A stretch of 64,000 nt of DNA from Thiothrix litoralis (GTDB taxonomy: Bacteria; Pseudomonadota; Gammaproteobacteria; Thiotrichales; Thiotrichaceae). The translations under genes were made by a program, and so were the position numbers. The stretch lies in assembly GCF_017901135.1 (NCBI RefSeq), contig NZ_CP072801.1, positions 1,550,001 to 1,614,000 of the forward strand, written 5' to 3'. This document shows positions 63,215-64,000 of the stretch, piece by piece. The first letter of the stretch is position 1, and each line of letters opens with the position of its first letter. The notes under the pieces are model-generated. The model worked only from the letters and a program-made list of their open reading frames with translations, had not been told where the DNA came from and searched no databases.

Positions 63215-64000
63215 CGCCAGCATGTGTTCGCAGGGCCCTTGGTTCAGCTTGTTCTGGATGTAAAAGTGGCAATGGCAGCTTGCCGCCACCAGGCGCATAT
63301 CCGCATCCAGAGTGATTTCGGGCTGGTAGGTTTGTGCATTATCCAGCACTTCCCCGCGTATCAATACCCGGTCATTCTGCTGCGCTTCCCGCGCCAGTAC
63401 CGTCACCAAATTGGCTAGCCGGAAATTGTCTGCTTTGGCTTCACGCTCATTGCTGAAACGCAGCTTATCCATCGGCAGCGGGTCTTTGCTGAGTTCACGG
63501 ATGCGGTACACATCGCTATCCATGTCATACAACACCCGCCCGTATTGCGAATAAATCCCCAAGGCTGATTTGACGGTCAGTAGATCCAGCCCCAAGCGTA
63601 GCGCCAGCGAAGTAGCACTTTCCTGCCAAGTGGTTTGCAAAGCTGCAAAGACGCGTTCCGCCGTGACGCTATCGACTTCGCCGCGTGGCGCCATCAGGTC
63701 GAAATTGCCCATGCGTGAAAAGTCATTGGCGCTCCAGCCCGACAAACCCAGCGTGAAGGTCATGTGTTCCATTTCCGCCACCCAAAAGCTCGGCAGGCCG
63801 GAACCCATCAAACTCACGCGGAAATGTTTCACGATCGGCAACAAGCGTTCCAGAATGAACAAGCGTCGCCGCCCCCAAATACGGATTTCCTGCGCGGTAT
63901 TGCCGCTGTAAAGACTGCGCGGACAGGTCAGGGTTTCGCCCCACGGGTCAAACTTCACCTGAATCGGTTGGTCAGGCGTCAGGCAGAAACGCAAGGAGCG
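63194..64000 (-). CDS. SWIM zinc-finger protein, 5' end outside the window
   Basis: At least 266 residues are visible, and the frame probably continues past the right edge. The C-terminal SWIM motif is complete: CHCHFYIQNKLNQGPCEHML (CxCx13CxH). Upstream, helical stretches and AEMEHMTFTLGLSGWSANDF precede it. SWIM proteins bind DNA or proteins; in bacteria they often neighbour Snf2 helicases or MoxR/VWA genes, which may follow to the right of the window. Function cannot be stated further. Confidence 0.8.
   Translation of the reverse strand, partial: RSLRFCLTPDQPIQVKFDPWGETLTCPRSLYSGNTAQEIRIWGRRRLFILERLLPIVKHFRVSLMGSGLPSFWVAEMEHMTFTLGLSGWSANDFSRMGNFDLMAPRGEVDSVTAERVFAALQTTWQESATSLALRLGLDLLTVKSALGIYSQYGRVLYDMDSDVYRIRELSKDPLPMDKLRFSNEREAKADNFRLANLVTVLAREAQQNDRVLIRGEVLDNAQTYQPEITLDADMRLVAASCHCHFYIQNKLNQGPCEHMLALRLAGS

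Overview
The window looks like chromosomal DNA of a sulfur-oxidising gammaproteobacterium, most like the Thiothrix/Thiolinea group. Grounds: a sulfide:quinone oxidoreductase (SQR), a cyanide-insensitive-type cytochrome bd oxidase and a sulfur oxygenase reductase (SOR) lie together, and the housekeeping genes (hrpB, queE, modABC, class I fumarase, FimV-type LysM, DUF1820) are proteobacterial. The genus is an inference from gene content.

Region 1 (1-15,100): a mobile element read mostly on the minus strand. It has a P4-type integrase, a ProQ-like protein, mazEF, the P2 capsid genes O, N and M, a hairpin-rich leader resembling the P4 immunity region, and a chain of genes joined by ATGA overlaps that ends in a P2 gpA-type HUH replication protein, a methylase-like protein and small membrane proteins. 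Portal, large terminase and tail genes are absent, so it is either a decayed P2-like prophage or a capsid-encoding satellite. Its right end is a 3' fragment of tRNA-Leu(UAA) at 12504-12559. Beyond lies the remnant of a second, related element with a second proQ, a broken second integrase and toxin-antitoxin genes. An IS50-like insertion sequence cuts the left end.

Region 2 (16,000-30,700): a sulfur and stress cluster. SQR and SOR each follow a good sigma-54 (-24/-12) promoter match. Between them lie an EmrAB-like efflux pair and CioAB, in which subunit II carries an N-terminal FimV-like LysM domain. HdeD-, YfdX- and YidH-like proteins follow SOR and suggest protection from the acid that sulfur oxidation makes.

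Region 3 (31,100-40,900): an IS91-type element, then an integron cassette array with four attC sites and no integron integrase nearby (a CALIN). Cargo is a small membrane protein, vapBC, a PD-(D/E)XK nuclease, brnTA, an orphan antitoxin, and a strikingly eukaryote-like ubiquitin-conjugating E2 fold whose catalytic cysteine is serine. IS1182 and ISAs1 copies interrupt the array; IS1182 sits at an attC crossover point.

Region 4 (40,900-64,000): ordinary chromosome with a three-domain QueD-like protein, queE, hrpB, an EamA transporter, modABC, a zinc alcohol dehydrogenase, a hybrid sensor kinase, class I fumarase, a multicopper oxidase followed by a metacaspase, DUF1820, an MltB-like lytic transglycosylase and a SWIM protein that runs off the right edge.
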